64,000 nucleotides of DNA. Origin: Bryobacterales bacterium (GTDB taxonomy: Bacteria; Acidobacteriota; Terriglobia; Bryobacterales; Bryobacteraceae). The DNA is taken from contig JADKID010000038.1 of NCBI GenBank assembly GCA_016721425.1, forward strand, positions 496,001 through 560,000, written 5' to 3'. The translations under genes and the position numbers were made by a program. Shown here one piece after another: positions 1-8,999 of this stretch (positions are counted from its first letter, which is position 1; each line of letters starts with the position of its first letter). Under the pieces are notes generated by a model, which was not told the DNA's origin, ran no database searches, and saw only the letters and a list, made by a program, of their open reading frames with translations.

Positions 1-723
1 ACGCCGATCGACCCGCGGCACCGGCTGGTGACGACGAAGTACAACCCGGCACGCACGTGGACGCCGGAGAACGCAGTGGGGATCGGCGGCGCATACCTCT
101 GCGTATACGGCATGGAGGGGCCGGGCGGTTACCAGTTTGTGGGCCGCACGGTGCAGATGTGGAACACCCACAGGAGCACCGCTGATTTTGCGCCGGGCAG
201 TCCGTGGCTGCTGCGGTTCTTCGATCAGATCCGGTTCTATCCGGTGAGCGGCGGCGAGCTGCTGGAGATGCGCGATGCGTTTCCGCAGGGGAAGCTGAAG
301 ATGGACATCACGGAAGAGACGTTCCGGCTGCACGACTACAACGCGTTTATCGATTCGATTCGCGACGATGCGGGCGCCTTTAAGCAGCGCCAGCAGGCGG
401 CGTTTGAAGAGGAGCGGGACCGGTGGGCGGCTGCCGGATTGGCGGAGGTTCCGCAGGCGGAGGCCGCTGCGCCGGAGGCGTTGGCCGAGTATCGCGTGCC
501 GGACGGGTGCCGGGCGGTGCAATCGCCGATCACGGGCAGCGTCTGGACTGTGGGTGTCCAGCCGGGCGAGCGCGTGGAAGCGGGCCAGCGCGTGCTGGTG
601 ATTGAGGCGATGAAGATGGAGGTCGCCGTGGCTGTGCCGCAAGCGGGGACGGTCGTGGAGGTGCTGTGCCAACCGGGGACGCCGGTGACGACAGGCCAGG
701 CGTTGGTGGTGGTGCGAACCTAG
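1..723 (+). CDS. Urea carboxylase, C-terminal part (5' end outside window)
   Basis: The reading frame is open from the first base, so the gene is cut by the window edge; the GTG at 28 is internal. The visible ~240 residues hold the end of the allophanate-hydrolase-subunit-1-like (KipI) carboxyltransferase domain, a charged linker rich in E, R and A, and a C-terminal biotinyl/lipoyl domain. The biotin attachment motif is EAMKME, with the acceptor Lys encoded at 613-615. Urea carboxylase makes allophanate (urea-1-carboxylate) from urea, bicarbonate and ATP in the cytoplasm; the biotin domain carries the carboxyl group between the two catalytic domains. The allophanate hydrolase starts 13 bp downstream, which is the classic two-enzyme urea amidolyase order. 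The missing N-terminal biotin carboxylase part should lie just upstream. Identity is secure from the domain combination and the neighbour. Confidence 0.93.
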   Translation, partial: TPIDPRHRLVTTKYNPARTWTPENAVGIGGAYLCVYGMEGPGGYQFVGRTVQMWNTHRSTADFAPGSPWLLRFFDQIRFYPVSGGELLEMRDAFPQGKLKMDITEETFRLHDYNAFIDSIRDDAGAFKQRQQAAFEEERDRWAAAGLAEVPQAEAAAPEALAEYRVPDGCRAVQSPITGSVWTVGVQPGERVEAGQRVLVIEAMKMEVAVAVPQAGTVVEVLCQPGTPVTTGQALVVVRT

Positions 724-736
724 GGGAGATTGCAGG

Positions 737-2542
737 ATGAGTCTAGACATCACTGGGCTGCTCGATGCCTATCGGGCCGGCGCGGCGCGGCCGGCGGAGA
801 TCGTGGAGGCTGTGTACGCGAGGATCGAGGCACGGGGGACTCGCCCGGTGTGGATCCATCTCGTGAGCAAGGAGGAGGCGCTGGAGCGGGCGCGGGCGCT
901 GGAGGAAGACAGCGCGGCGTTGGCGCTGCCGCTGTACGGCATACCGTTCGCGGTGAAGGACAACATCGACGTGGCGGGCATGCAGACAACGGCGGGCTGC
1001 CCGGCCTTCGCCTACACACCGCAGAGCACGGCGTTCGCGGTGCAACGCCTGCTGGATGCCGGCGCGATGCTCATCGGTAAGACGAATCTGGATCAATTCG
1101 CGACGGGCCTGGTGGGCACACGGTCGCCATATGGCGCGTGTTCCTGCGTGTTTGACGAGGACTACATCTCTGGGGGGTCTAGCTCCGGATCGGCGGTGGC
1201 GGTGGCGGCCGGGCTGGTGAGCTTCGCGTTGGGCACGGATACGGCGGGCTCTGGCCGGGTGCCGGCAGCGTTCAATAACCTGGTGGGGCTCAAGCCGAGC
1301 AGGGGCGTGGTGAGCGCGGCGGGCGTTGTACCGGCGTGCCGTACTCTGGATTGCGTCTCGATCTTCGCGTTGACATCGGCCGATGCGCAGGCGGTGTTGC
1401 AGGTGGCTGGACAATTCGACGCAGGCGACGCCTATGGCAGGCCGCAGCCTGACGGCGGGCCGGCGTCGTTTTCCACGACGCGCTTCCGCTTTGGAGTGCC
1501 GGCCGCCGGAGCGCTGGAGTTCTTTGGCGATGGGGCGGCCGCGCGCCTGTATGAGATCGCGATCGCCCGCATGGTGGAGTTGGGCGGCGAGAAGGTAGAG
1601 ATCGACTACGAGCCGTTCCGGGCCACCGCCAACCTGCTCTACTCCGGGCCTTGGGTGGCGGAGCGGCTGGCGGTGCTGGCGGGGTTCGCCGGCACGAGCG
1701 CGGACGAGATGCACCCGACGGTGCGGCAGATCATCACGAGCGCCGGCCGCTTGAGCGCGGTGGATGCCTTCGCAGGCGCTTACCGGCTCGCGGAGTTGAA
1801 GCGGTTGACGGAGACTTGCTGGGCGGAGATCGACGTGATGCTCCTGCCGACCACGGGCACGATCTACACGAAGGCCGCAGTGGAGAGCGAGCCGATCCAG
1901 CTCAACACCAACCTGGGCTACTACACGAACTTCGTGAACCTGCTGGACCTCGCCGCCGTGGCGGTGCCGGCGGGCTTTCGCGAGAACGGGTTGCCATTCG
2001 GTGTGTCGCTGATCGGGCCTGCATTTTCCGATGACGCACTGCTCCGCCTAGCGGACCGATTTCACCGTGCGCAAGACTTGAGCATCGGCGCCCATCTGCG
2101 GCCCGTGGGCTCCACGCAGCCCATTGATCATCCCGAGTGTCCCGAAGGTTATGTCAGCGTCGCCGTGGTGGGCGCTCATCTCTCCGGGCAACCGCTGAAC
2201 TATCAGCTGACGGAGCGCAACGCGTATCTGTTGAAGACCACTACGACGGCGAGCGACTACCGTTTCTACGCGCTGCGAAACACGACGCCGCCCAAGCCCG
2301 GGCTGGTGCGAACTCCGGGATTCGCGGGCGCCGGCATTGAGGTGGAGGTCTGGGCGATGCCGGAAACTCAGTTCGGCGGCTTCGTCGCTGCGATCCCTCC
2401 GCCGCTTTCGATCGGGACTGTGGAGCTCTGTGATGGCAGCCAGGTGAAGTGCTTCTTGTGCGAACCGTATGCGGTGGAGGGCTCGGTGGAGATTACCAGC
2501 TTTGGCGGGTGGAGAGGGTTCCGCGCAAGCCTGGCGAAGTAG
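737..2542 (+). CDS. atzF: Allophanate hydrolase
   Basis: This 601-aa cytoplasmic amidase hydrolyses allophanate to ammonia and CO2, completing ATP-dependent urea breakdown begun by the upstream carboxylase. The N-terminal ~440 residues carry the amidase signature: Lys74 in FAVKDNID, the Gly/Ser stretch GGSSSGS (about 146-152, with the cis-Ser near 148) and the nucleophile Ser172 in DTAGSGR. The last ~130 residues are the extra C-terminal domain typical of full-length allophanate hydrolases, and the length matches that family. The ATG at 737 follows a purine-rich GGGAGAT stretch at 723-729. The 13-bp gap to the carboxylase gene suggests one transcript. A plain amidase such as GatA is unlikely because of the C-terminal domain and the neighbour. 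Confidence 0.93.
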   Translation: MSLDITGLLDAYRAGAARPAEIVEAVYARIEARGTRPVWIHLVSKEEALERARALEEDSAALALPLYGIPFAVKDNIDVAGMQTTAGCPAFAYTPQSTAFAVQRLLDAGAMLIGKTNLDQFATGLVGTRSPYGACSCVFDEDYISGGSSSGSAVAVAAGLVSFALGTDTAGSGRVPAAFNNLVGLKPSRGVVSAAGVVPACRTLDCVSIFALTSADAQAVLQVAGQFDAGDAYGRPQPDGGPASFSTTRFRFGVPAAGALEFFGDGAAARLYEIAIARMVELGGEKVEIDYEPFRATANLLYSGPWVAERLAVLAGFAGTSADEMHPTVRQIITSAGRLSAVDAFAGAYRLAELKRLTETCWAEIDVMLLPTTGTIYTKAAVESEPIQLNTNLGYYTNFVNLLDLAAVAVPAGFRENGLPFGVSLIGPAFSDDALLRLADRFHRAQDLSIGAHLRPVGSTQPIDHPECPEGYVSVAVVGAHLSGQPLNYQLTERNAYLLKTTTTASDYRFYALRNTTPPKPGLVRTPGFAGAGIEVEVWAMPETQFGGFVAAIPPPLSIGTVELCDGSQVKCFLCEPYAVEGSVEITSFGGWRGFRASLAK

Positions 2543-2577
2543 TCGCCCGCCAGGCTTGCGGTTCGGACGTTCGCCGG

Positions 2578-4125
2578 TCAGGCGATGAGATCGTGCAGAA
2601 CGTTGCCGGCCACGTCGGTGAGCCGGAAATCACGTCCGCTATAGCGGTAGGTCAACTTCAAGTGGTCGATCCCCATCAGGTGGAGAATGGTGGCGTGGAT
2701 GTCGTGGACGTGGACGGGCTTGTCGATGGCCTTGAACCCGAAATCATCGGTGGCGCCATAGATGGTGCCGCCCTTGACGGCGCCGCCGGCCAGCCACATG
2801 GTGAACCCGAACGGATTGTGATCGCGGCCGCGCTTCACCATGCCGCCTCCGCCGCCCACCTCGCGCACGGGCGTGCGACCGAACTCGGAGCCACACACAA
2901 CCAGCGTGTCTTTCCATAGCCCGCGCGCCTTCAGATCCTTAATCACCGCCGCGAACGCCTGGTCTGAATTCTTGGCGTTGACCTTGTGCGCGAAGATGTC
3001 GCCATGCGCATCCCACGGGTCGCCCTTGGAGTAGTAGACCTGCGTCATGCGCACGCCCTTCTCGGCCAGGCGCACGGCCATCAACGCGCCGCGGGCGACG
3101 TTGCCGGGGCCATACATATCGAGGGTCGCCTGGGACTCCTTGCGGACGTCAAACACGTCGGGAGCCTCGGTCTGCATGCGATAGGCGACTTCCATGGACT
3201 TGATGACGCCCTCCACCTGCGGGTCGGCGCCGGCGTCGGCGCTGCGGATCTTCTCGAGCTTCTCGAGCAAGTCGAGCTCGCGCCGCTGCTCCGGCATGGA
3301 GAACTTCGCGTTGTTCACGAAGCCGAGGACCTTTTTCGGATCGAAGCCCTTCTCGATGACGACCTTCTTCGGGATCTCCTTGCCGTCCTTATCCATCTCC
3401 TTGGGCTTGTCCATGTCGGGCTCGGGTTCCATCAGGGGCATGCCATCGGGACCGAGGGCCTCCACCTTGTTGGCGATGAAGGTGCCTTGCGTGATGCCGG
3501 GCAGGAAGCCGTTGCTCCACAGCGGCGGGCCGACCGTGGTGGGCACATCGGGGCACAGCACCACGTAGCCGGGCAGGTTCTGATTCTCGGTGCCCAGCCC
3601 GTAGGTCATCCAGGCGCCCATCGACGGACGGCCAGCCTGATTGGCACCGGTGTTCATCATGAGGCAGGAGGGCTCGTGATTGGGGATTTCTGTGAAGACT
3701 GAGCGCACCCAGCAGATGTCGTCGACCACGCCGGAGAGATGCGGCCACAGGTCGCTGACGTCCATGCCGCACTGACCGTATTTCTTAAATGTGAAGGGCG
3801 ACTTCATCAATTCACCGGTGCGCCGCTCCGTTTTGACGCCGCCGCCGGGCAGCGGCTGGCCATCGTACTTGTCGAGCATCGGCTTGGGATCGAAGGCGTC
3901 GATGGTGGAGAGGCCGCCATTCATGAAGAGGAAGATGACGCGCTTGACGCGCTGCGGATGGTCCAGTTTTGCGACGCCCAGGTTGCCGTCTGGCATCGTC
4001 ATGGCGCCGGCTTTGCTGAGCGACTCGCCCAACATTCCGGCGAAGGCCATCATGCCGAAGCCGTTGCCGACTTTGCGCAGAGCTTCCCGCCGCGTCACTG
4101 GGTTTCTCGATTTATGATTCGACAT
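2578..4125 (-). CDS. DUF1501 family exported protein (sulfatase-like fold)
   Basis: The 515-aa protein starts with a Tat-type leader (TRREALRKVG followed by a hydrophobic stretch to about residue 42) and has the DUF1501 layout, a predicted alkaline-phosphatase/sulfatase-like fold. Family hallmarks seen are FLFMNGGLSTIDAFDPK near the start, NHEPSCLMMNTG, GSEFGRTP and a HDIHATILHLMG stretch near the end. Members are abundant in planctomycetes, verrucomicrobia and acidobacteria and lie beside PSCyt1/DUF1549/DUF1553 genes, as here (27-bp gap, same strand, second in the pair). The biochemical role is not established; export and degradation or handling of complex carbon are inferred. The ATG at 4125 has AAGGAA 8 bases upstream, so the start is well supported. 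Confidence 0.9.
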   Translation of the reverse strand: MSNHKSRNPVTRREALRKVGNGFGMMAFAGMLGESLSKAGAMTMPDGNLGVAKLDHPQRVKRVIFLFMNGGLSTIDAFDPKPMLDKYDGQPLPGGGVKTERRTGELMKSPFTFKKYGQCGMDVSDLWPHLSGVVDDICWVRSVFTEIPNHEPSCLMMNTGANQAGRPSMGAWMTYGLGTENQNLPGYVVLCPDVPTTVGPPLWSNGFLPGITQGTFIANKVEALGPDGMPLMEPEPDMDKPKEMDKDGKEIPKKVVIEKGFDPKKVLGFVNNAKFSMPEQRRELDLLEKLEKIRSADAGADPQVEGVIKSMEVAYRMQTEAPDVFDVRKESQATLDMYGPGNVARGALMAVRLAEKGVRMTQVYYSKGDPWDAHGDIFAHKVNAKNSDQAFAAVIKDLKARGLWKDTLVVCGSEFGRTPVREVGGGGGMVKRGRDHNPFGFTMWLAGGAVKGGTIYGATDDFGFKAIDKPVHVHDIHATILHLMGIDHLKLTYRYSGRDFRLTDVAGNVLHDLIA

Positions 4126-4152
4126 GTTATTTCTTCCTTGGCGCCACGGTAC

Positions 4153-7100
4153 TTAATTGATGAACATGAACTCGGATGAGCTGAGCAGGATTTTGGCGTA
4201 GCGGCCCCAGGCCGTGGCCTCGTACTTGACGGGTGGCGCGACGGCCGGACCGCGGCGTCCGCCGCCGGCTCCGCCCATGTTTCCCATGCCGCCCATCATG
4301 CCCATGCCCATGCCGGCATCCGCCGCCGCGGGCGGAGGCGTTGCATCGCCGCTGGCCGCATCGATCGTCGCAGCCGCCGTCTCCGGCGCGGCCGCGGCGC
4401 CGCTGGCTTCAGGCGGGGTTGGGGCGGAGGCATCGTCGGCTTTACGGCGCCGCGCTCCACCGGCTGGTGGTTCGGCTGCCGCCTTCTTCTTGCTCTCCTC
4501 GTAGGCGCGCACAGGCTCGGTGCGGAGATACTCAAGACCCAGTTGGATTTCGTTGTCCTTCGGCTCCCGCCCGTATGCCAGCAGGTAGGCCTTGCGAATT
4601 CGCGCGCGATTGTCCGGCTCCGTCGCGACGCGTTTGGCCAGCGCCTCGGCCTGCATCTGGACGAAGTCGCTATTCATTAGAAACAGCCGCTGGAGAGGAA
4701 CCGTGGTGGTGAAGCGCTTCTCCGCGCTGATGCCGGGACTTGGGAAATCGAACAGCTGGAGGTAGGCATCGAGCTTGTAGCGACTCACTTTGCCGTAAAC
4801 CGTGCGGCCCGGGAAGGCGGGCGTGAGCTCCTGCGAAGGTCCGCCGGAGGAGTCCTCGAGATTGCCGGCCACGGCGAGAACCGAATCGCGGATCTGTTCC
4901 GCGTCCATGCGTCTGGGCGTCATGCGCCAGTACATGCGGTTGCCGGAGTCCTTGTCGAAGGCGGCCTGGTTCATCTCCGTACTTAGCTGGTAGGTGGAGC
5001 TGAGCATGATCCGGCGATGCATCTGCTTCATGGACATTCCGTTTTTCACGAAGTCCTGCGCCAGATACTCCAGCAGTTCCGGATTGGTGGGGCGTTCTCC
5101 GCCGAAGCCGAAGTTGCTGGGCGTATCGACGATGCCTGCCCCGAAGTGTCCTTTCCAGAGGCGATTGACGATCACCCGCATGGAGATGGGCTGCTTCACG
5201 ATCTGCTCGGCAAGCTGAAGGCGGCCGCTCCCCTTGTCGTAGGGCTCAGGGTCCTTGTCCGAGAAGACACTGAGGAAGTGGCGTGGCACCTCCGGCCCCA
5301 GGGTCTCGGGATTGCCGCGGAGCGCCAGCTGAATATTGACCGGCGTCGGGGAGTCCTTCACGCCGTGGAGGAAGGGATAGTAAGGGTCGAGCTGTTTGCG
5401 CACTGCTTCGAGATCGGCCTGCACCGATTTGAGCCGCGCTTGCGCTTCCGCTCCGATGCGGCTCTCCAAGCCCCAGCCGCGGAACAGCAGCACCCCTGGC
5501 GCCCCCATGCGGCCGCCAGCCGCCATCATGGCAGCCGGATCCTCGGCGTCCTTCAACTCGCGCTGGAAAATCTCCGTCCAAAATGCGTTTTGATCCTCAG
5601 GCAGGCTCTTCAGACGCAGCCACGAGCCCGGATTGAAGTCGCGGTTGGAGACGAAGTTGCTCGGCTTGTCCGTGCGTTTCTTCGGCTTCGTGCCCTCCAT
5701 GTCTTTGTCCGCGATCACCTTGTTTTCGGCCTCGAGCTCGTTCCGTTCTAGCATGACGGCGACGATCTCCTCCTGAAACTGGTCGGCCAGTTTCTTCGCC
5801 TCCGGCAGCGTCCCCCCGCCCTTCTTCATCAAGGTCTGCCAGGCATCCTTGTTCTTGTACTTGTCGGTGGGCTTGGCCATGTATTTGATCCAGCGGCTCA
5901 GCAGTTCGTAGTCCAGCTTCCGCGCCTCCACCACCTGATCCATCTCTTTCTTCTGTCGTCCCGTTACCTCCCAGACGGCCTGCAAGTAGTTCGATGTCTG
6001 CAACACCAGCGATCGGGACAACTCGCCGGAGAATGCCTGATTGGTCTCTGAGAGGAGCTTCTGCTTCTTGTCCAGATCGGCTTCCAGCTTTGTGAAGGAG
6101 TCGACGACTTTTTTCGGCGCCCTCGGATACTCTTCGTACACGGTATTGAAGAAGACGCCGGCCAGCGCGTAGTAATCGCTTTGCGGGACGGGGTCGTACT
6201 TGTGATCGTGGCAGCGGGCGCAGCCGACGGTGACGCCCAGGAACCCTCGCGTCACCACATCCACGCGATCATGCCGTTCGTCAGCGCGGGTTACCTCGTT
6301 CGAGCCGTTGTCGTAGTACCACGGCCCGAGGCCGAGGAAGCCGGTGGCGGGCAGCATCTTCTGCCGGACTTTCGGATCCATCAAATCGCCGGCGAGCTGC
6401 GCCTTGACGAACTGGTCATAGGGAAGATCGTCGTTAATCGCCTGAATCACCCAGTCGCGGTACATGTAGGCATTGGGATATGGGCGATAGCCGCGCGGAT
6501 TCGGATTGAGGCTGCGGTAGTCGTCTTCCCCGTAACGCGCCACATCCAACCACGCCCGGCCCCAGCGCTCGCCGTAGTGGGGTGAGGCCAGCAGGCGGTC
6601 CACCACCTTTTCAAACGCCCCTGCAGTGGTGTCTTTCTCAAAGGCGGTGATCTCTTCCGGCGTCGGCGGAAGGCCGGTGATGTCGAGCGTGGCGCGCCGC
6701 AGCAGATCGCGCTTCGTGGCTGGCCGGACCGGCTTGATCCCTTCCCTTTCCAACTGCGCCAGCACGAAACGGTCAATCTCGTTCTTGGCCCATTTCGCGT
6801 CTTTCACCTCTGGCGGTTTGGCCTCCGCGAGCGGCTGAAATGACCAGAATGAGCGCCGTTCCGGGGATATCGTGTACTTGCCGGATGCCTCAGGCGCCTT
6901 CCCCGCCGTTTGCGCGGTCTTGGGCCAGGGGGCGCCAGCCTTCACCCATGCTTCCAGATCGGCAATCTGCGCAGGCTTCAGCTTACCGCCCATCGGCATG
7001 CGCAGCTCAGCTTTCGTCTCCTTGATGCGCGCGATGATTGCGCTGTTATCAGGGTCCCCGGGCTTGAGCGCCGCGCCGTGCGAGCCTCCCTTGGTCATGG

Positions 7101-7293
7101 CTTCCAGGCTGTCCAGGCGAAGGCCGCCCATGGCCGAATTCGTGTGGCATCCGTAGCAGCTATTGGCAAGAAGAGGCCGTATCTTATTCTCAAAAAACTC
7201 GGGTGACGCAGGAGTCGATTGTGCGGAAAGAGTCTGCACGGCGAGACCAGCGAAGATGCCCAACCAGCTAGCGAAAGAGGAGAAAGTGCGCAT
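4153..7293 (-). CDS. PSCyt1-DUF1549-DUF1553 exported cytochrome-like protein
   Basis: This 1,046-aa protein has a signal peptide (residues 1-24), then a planctomycete-type cytochrome C domain with heme motif CYGCH at 46-50, followed by DUF1549 (including a second CxxCH, GCARCH, near residue 360), a helical charged middle, and DUF1553. A late insertion of about 100 residues is rich in Ala, Pro, Gly and Met (MGMGMMGGMGNMGG repeats) before the conserved tail. Members of this family pair with DUF1501 proteins, and here it is the first gene of that pair. The heme motif argues for a periplasmic redox role; the substrate is unknown. The ATG at 7293 follows AAGGG at short spacing. The Met/Gly-rich insert is unusual and could be a flexible or metal-binding linker, which is inference. 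Confidence 0.9.
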   Translation of the reverse strand: MRTFSSFASWLGIFAGLAVQTLSAQSTPASPEFFENKIRPLLANSCYGCHTNSAMGGLRLDSLEAMTKGGSHGAALKPGDPDNSAIIARIKETKAELRMPMGGKLKPAQIADLEAWVKAGAPWPKTAQTAGKAPEASGKYTISPERRSFWSFQPLAEAKPPEVKDAKWAKNEIDRFVLAQLEREGIKPVRPATKRDLLRRATLDITGLPPTPEEITAFEKDTTAGAFEKVVDRLLASPHYGERWGRAWLDVARYGEDDYRSLNPNPRGYRPYPNAYMYRDWVIQAINDDLPYDQFVKAQLAGDLMDPKVRQKMLPATGFLGLGPWYYDNGSNEVTRADERHDRVDVVTRGFLGVTVGCARCHDHKYDPVPQSDYYALAGVFFNTVYEEYPRAPKKVVDSFTKLEADLDKKQKLLSETNQAFSGELSRSLVLQTSNYLQAVWEVTGRQKKEMDQVVEARKLDYELLSRWIKYMAKPTDKYKNKDAWQTLMKKGGGTLPEAKKLADQFQEEIVAVMLERNELEAENKVIADKDMEGTKPKKRTDKPSNFVSNRDFNPGSWLRLKSLPEDQNAFWTEIFQRELKDAEDPAAMMAAGGRMGAPGVLLFRGWGLESRIGAEAQARLKSVQADLEAVRKQLDPYYPFLHGVKDSPTPVNIQLALRGNPETLGPEVPRHFLSVFSDKDPEPYDKGSGRLQLAEQIVKQPISMRVIVNRLWKGHFGAGIVDTPSNFGFGGERPTNPELLEYLAQDFVKNGMSMKQMHRRIMLSSTYQLSTEMNQAAFDKDSGNRMYWRMTPRRMDAEQIRDSVLAVAGNLEDSSGGPSQELTPAFPGRTVYGKVSRYKLDAYLQLFDFPSPGISAEKRFTTTVPLQRLFLMNSDFVQMQAEALAKRVATEPDNRARIRKAYLLAYGREPKDNEIQLGLEYLRTEPVRAYEESKKKAAAEPPAGGARRRKADDASAPTPPEASGAAAAPETAAATIDAASGDATPPPAAADAGMGMGMMGGMGNMGGAGGGRRGPAVAPPVKYEATAWGRYAKILLSSSEFMFIN

Positions 7294-7479
7294 AAACCCT
7301 TTTCAGAACACGAGACTCGGTGACAACTAGCGGACGCCAAAGGCACGGCAGTGTGCGCTGGTGGGTGCCGGCGTAGGACCCGATTCGAATTCGACAGAGA
7401 TGTGGTGGGCGGAACTGGACCCAGATGCCAGGACGAGCTACTGAAAGCCTTGTGCAATTTCTACCATGTACTTTTTTGT

Positions 7480-7508
7480 TTGTCAAACCGGCTGGGTCGC
7501 GCTATCCT
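7480..7508 (+). promoter_or_regulatory. Candidate sigma70-type promoter for the beta-propeller gene
   Basis: TTGTCA at 7480-7485 and TATCCT at 7503-7508 are separated by 17 bases, giving 5/6 and 4/6 matches to the usual -35 and -10 boxes. It lies in the 349-bp gap between divergent genes (7294-7642) and would give a leader of about 130 bases for the gene at 7643. I see no gene or strong hairpin elsewhere in this gap. Confidence 0.4.
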
Positions 7509-7642
7509 GGGTGCTCGTCCAGCCCCGTCGCCTGCCCGCTCAGTCGCAGTTCAACCGGCACGTGCCCGGTGCGTCGATCCGAAGTAAGAGTCTCGGGCTT
7601 GCTCCGAGATAAACCTGAAGATGCCGAAAGGACTGCCTCTGC

Positions 7643-8665
7643 ATGCGCACATTCCAGACCTTGGCGCTTTTCCTGATGCTCGCCGCCGCCCTACCGGCTG
7701 CGTCGAACGCTCAGAAGCCCTCGAAAGCTCCCAAGGCGCCAGTTCCACCGGCGACCGGCGTCAAAACGCCGGGCATCCAGATCCCGTTTGAGGAACTGAA
7801 AGCGGAACTCGATCTACCCGCTCCGGGCAAGCCCACGTGGTTGTTCTACTCCGATTCGCTCTTTGCCCCCAACACACTCAAAGCCGGCATTGAGAAGTAC
7901 GAATCCAAGACCGGCAAAGCGGGCGAGCCGATTGCGGGCGTGGCCAAGCCGTGTACGCGGATGGCCTCCGGCTTCGGCAGCCTTTGGATCCCGTCCTGCG
8001 CCGAAGATTCGCTGGTCCGGCTCGATGCAAAGACGCTCAAACAGAGCGCAAAGATCACGACGGGAATCGGTGCGGTGCCAGGCGCGCTGGCCGTGACGGC
8101 AGACAGCGTCTGGCTGCTGACAGACGCCAAGACGACCCTCTCGAGAATCGACCCGGGCACGAACGAGATCGTGGGTGACATCCGGGTTCCCACCGGATGC
8201 CGGAGCCTGGCGTCTGGTGAGGCCGCCCTGTGGCTGGCGTGTCCCGACCAGAACCTGGTGTTGCACATCAACCCGGCGACGAATCTGGTGACGAAGCGGA
8301 TTACCGTTTCGGCGGCGCCTCACTCGATCGCCGTTGGTGGCGGGTCCATCTGGGCTCTTTGCGGGAAAGAGGGCAAGGTGGAGCGCATTGACCCGAAGAC
8401 GGACAAGGTCATCAAGACGATCGAGTTGGGAGTCCCCGGGGCGGTCGGCGAGATTGCCTACGGCGAGGGTTCCATCTGGGTCACGATGGCAGGGTTTCCA
8501 TTGACCCGCATCGATCCGGGCACAGACAAAGTGGTGCAGCAGTTCTTCGGCTCAGGCGGGGGAGCGATCCAGGTGGCCAACGGCGCCATCTGGCTATCCA
8601 ACGTTTCGCGGGCCACAATCTGGAAGATCGACCCAAAGCGGGTGGCTGTGACGCTAGCTGACTGA
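7643..8665 (+). CDS. Exported YVTN/Vgb-like beta-propeller protein
   Basis: The 340-aa product has a cleavable signal peptide (about residues 1-24, ending near SNA) and then a run of roughly 40-residue repeats with the pattern GxGSxW...IDPxTNKV, as in virginiamycin B lyase-like or YncE-like propellers. About six blades can be traced, for example LVRLDAKT, LSRIDPGT, VLHINPAT, VERIDPKT and LTRIDPGT. Such proteins are secreted binding or scaffold domains, and catalytic activity cannot be assigned from the sequence. The ATG at 7643 has GAAAGGA about 10 bases upstream. It is monocistronic as far as can be seen, with the receptor gene 334 bp further on having its own promoter-like boxes. A true streptogramin lyase is unlikely because of the export signal and environmental context. 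Confidence 0.8.
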   Translation: MRTFQTLALFLMLAAALPAASNAQKPSKAPKAPVPPATGVKTPGIQIPFEELKAELDLPAPGKPTWLFYSDSLFAPNTLKAGIEKYESKTGKAGEPIAGVAKPCTRMASGFGSLWIPSCAEDSLVRLDAKTLKQSAKITTGIGAVPGALAVTADSVWLLTDAKTTLSRIDPGTNEIVGDIRVPTGCRSLASGEAALWLACPDQNLVLHINPATNLVTKRITVSAAPHSIAVGGGSIWALCGKEGKVERIDPKTDKVIKTIELGVPGAVGEIAYGEGSIWVTMAGFPLTRIDPGTDKVVQQFFGSGGGAIQVANGAIWLSNVSRATIWKIDPKRVAVTLAD

Positions 8666-8830
8666 TAGAGCCCGGGCCGTGGCCCGCCCGCCTCCGCCGC
8701 CTGGAAGCTCGCCATATTTAATCGGCAATAGTCCTTCAAGCAGTATCGATTGGAGGATTATTCCGCGCGTCATGTGTTTTCGTGTATCAATCAGCAATGA
8801 CCCTCAGAAGAATTTCTGATGGCGAGTTAC

Positions 8831-8860
8831 TTGACTGTTCGGTCACATTTTACATATCCT
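8831..8860 (+). promoter_or_regulatory. Candidate promoter for the TonB-dependent receptor
   Basis: TTGACT at 8831-8836 (5/6) and TATCCT at 8855-8860 (4/6) are 18 bases apart, the same -10 hexamer as in the promoter proposed at 7503. The leader to the start at 9000 would be about 130 bases. The rest of the 334-bp gap 8666-8999 shows no convincing gene; a 73-codon frame at 8782-9003 has no supporting features. Confidence 0.4.
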
Positions 8861-8999
8861 CAATTCAAGCTTTCAATCCAGTTTTCTGGGAAACTGCACC
8901 TTACCCGCGCCACCCGCTAAGGTTACTGTCTTCACTGTCGAGACAAGTTTCGTTCCTCGTCGACATTGCTTCAGATTCCTCGCGCGCTAAGGAGAAGAC

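Noticed and set aside
743..1714. 323-codon minus-strand frame inside the allophanate hydrolase gene
   Set aside because: It is antisense to a clear amidase gene, Arg/His-rich, and shows no motif or ribosome site; high GC keeps such frames open.
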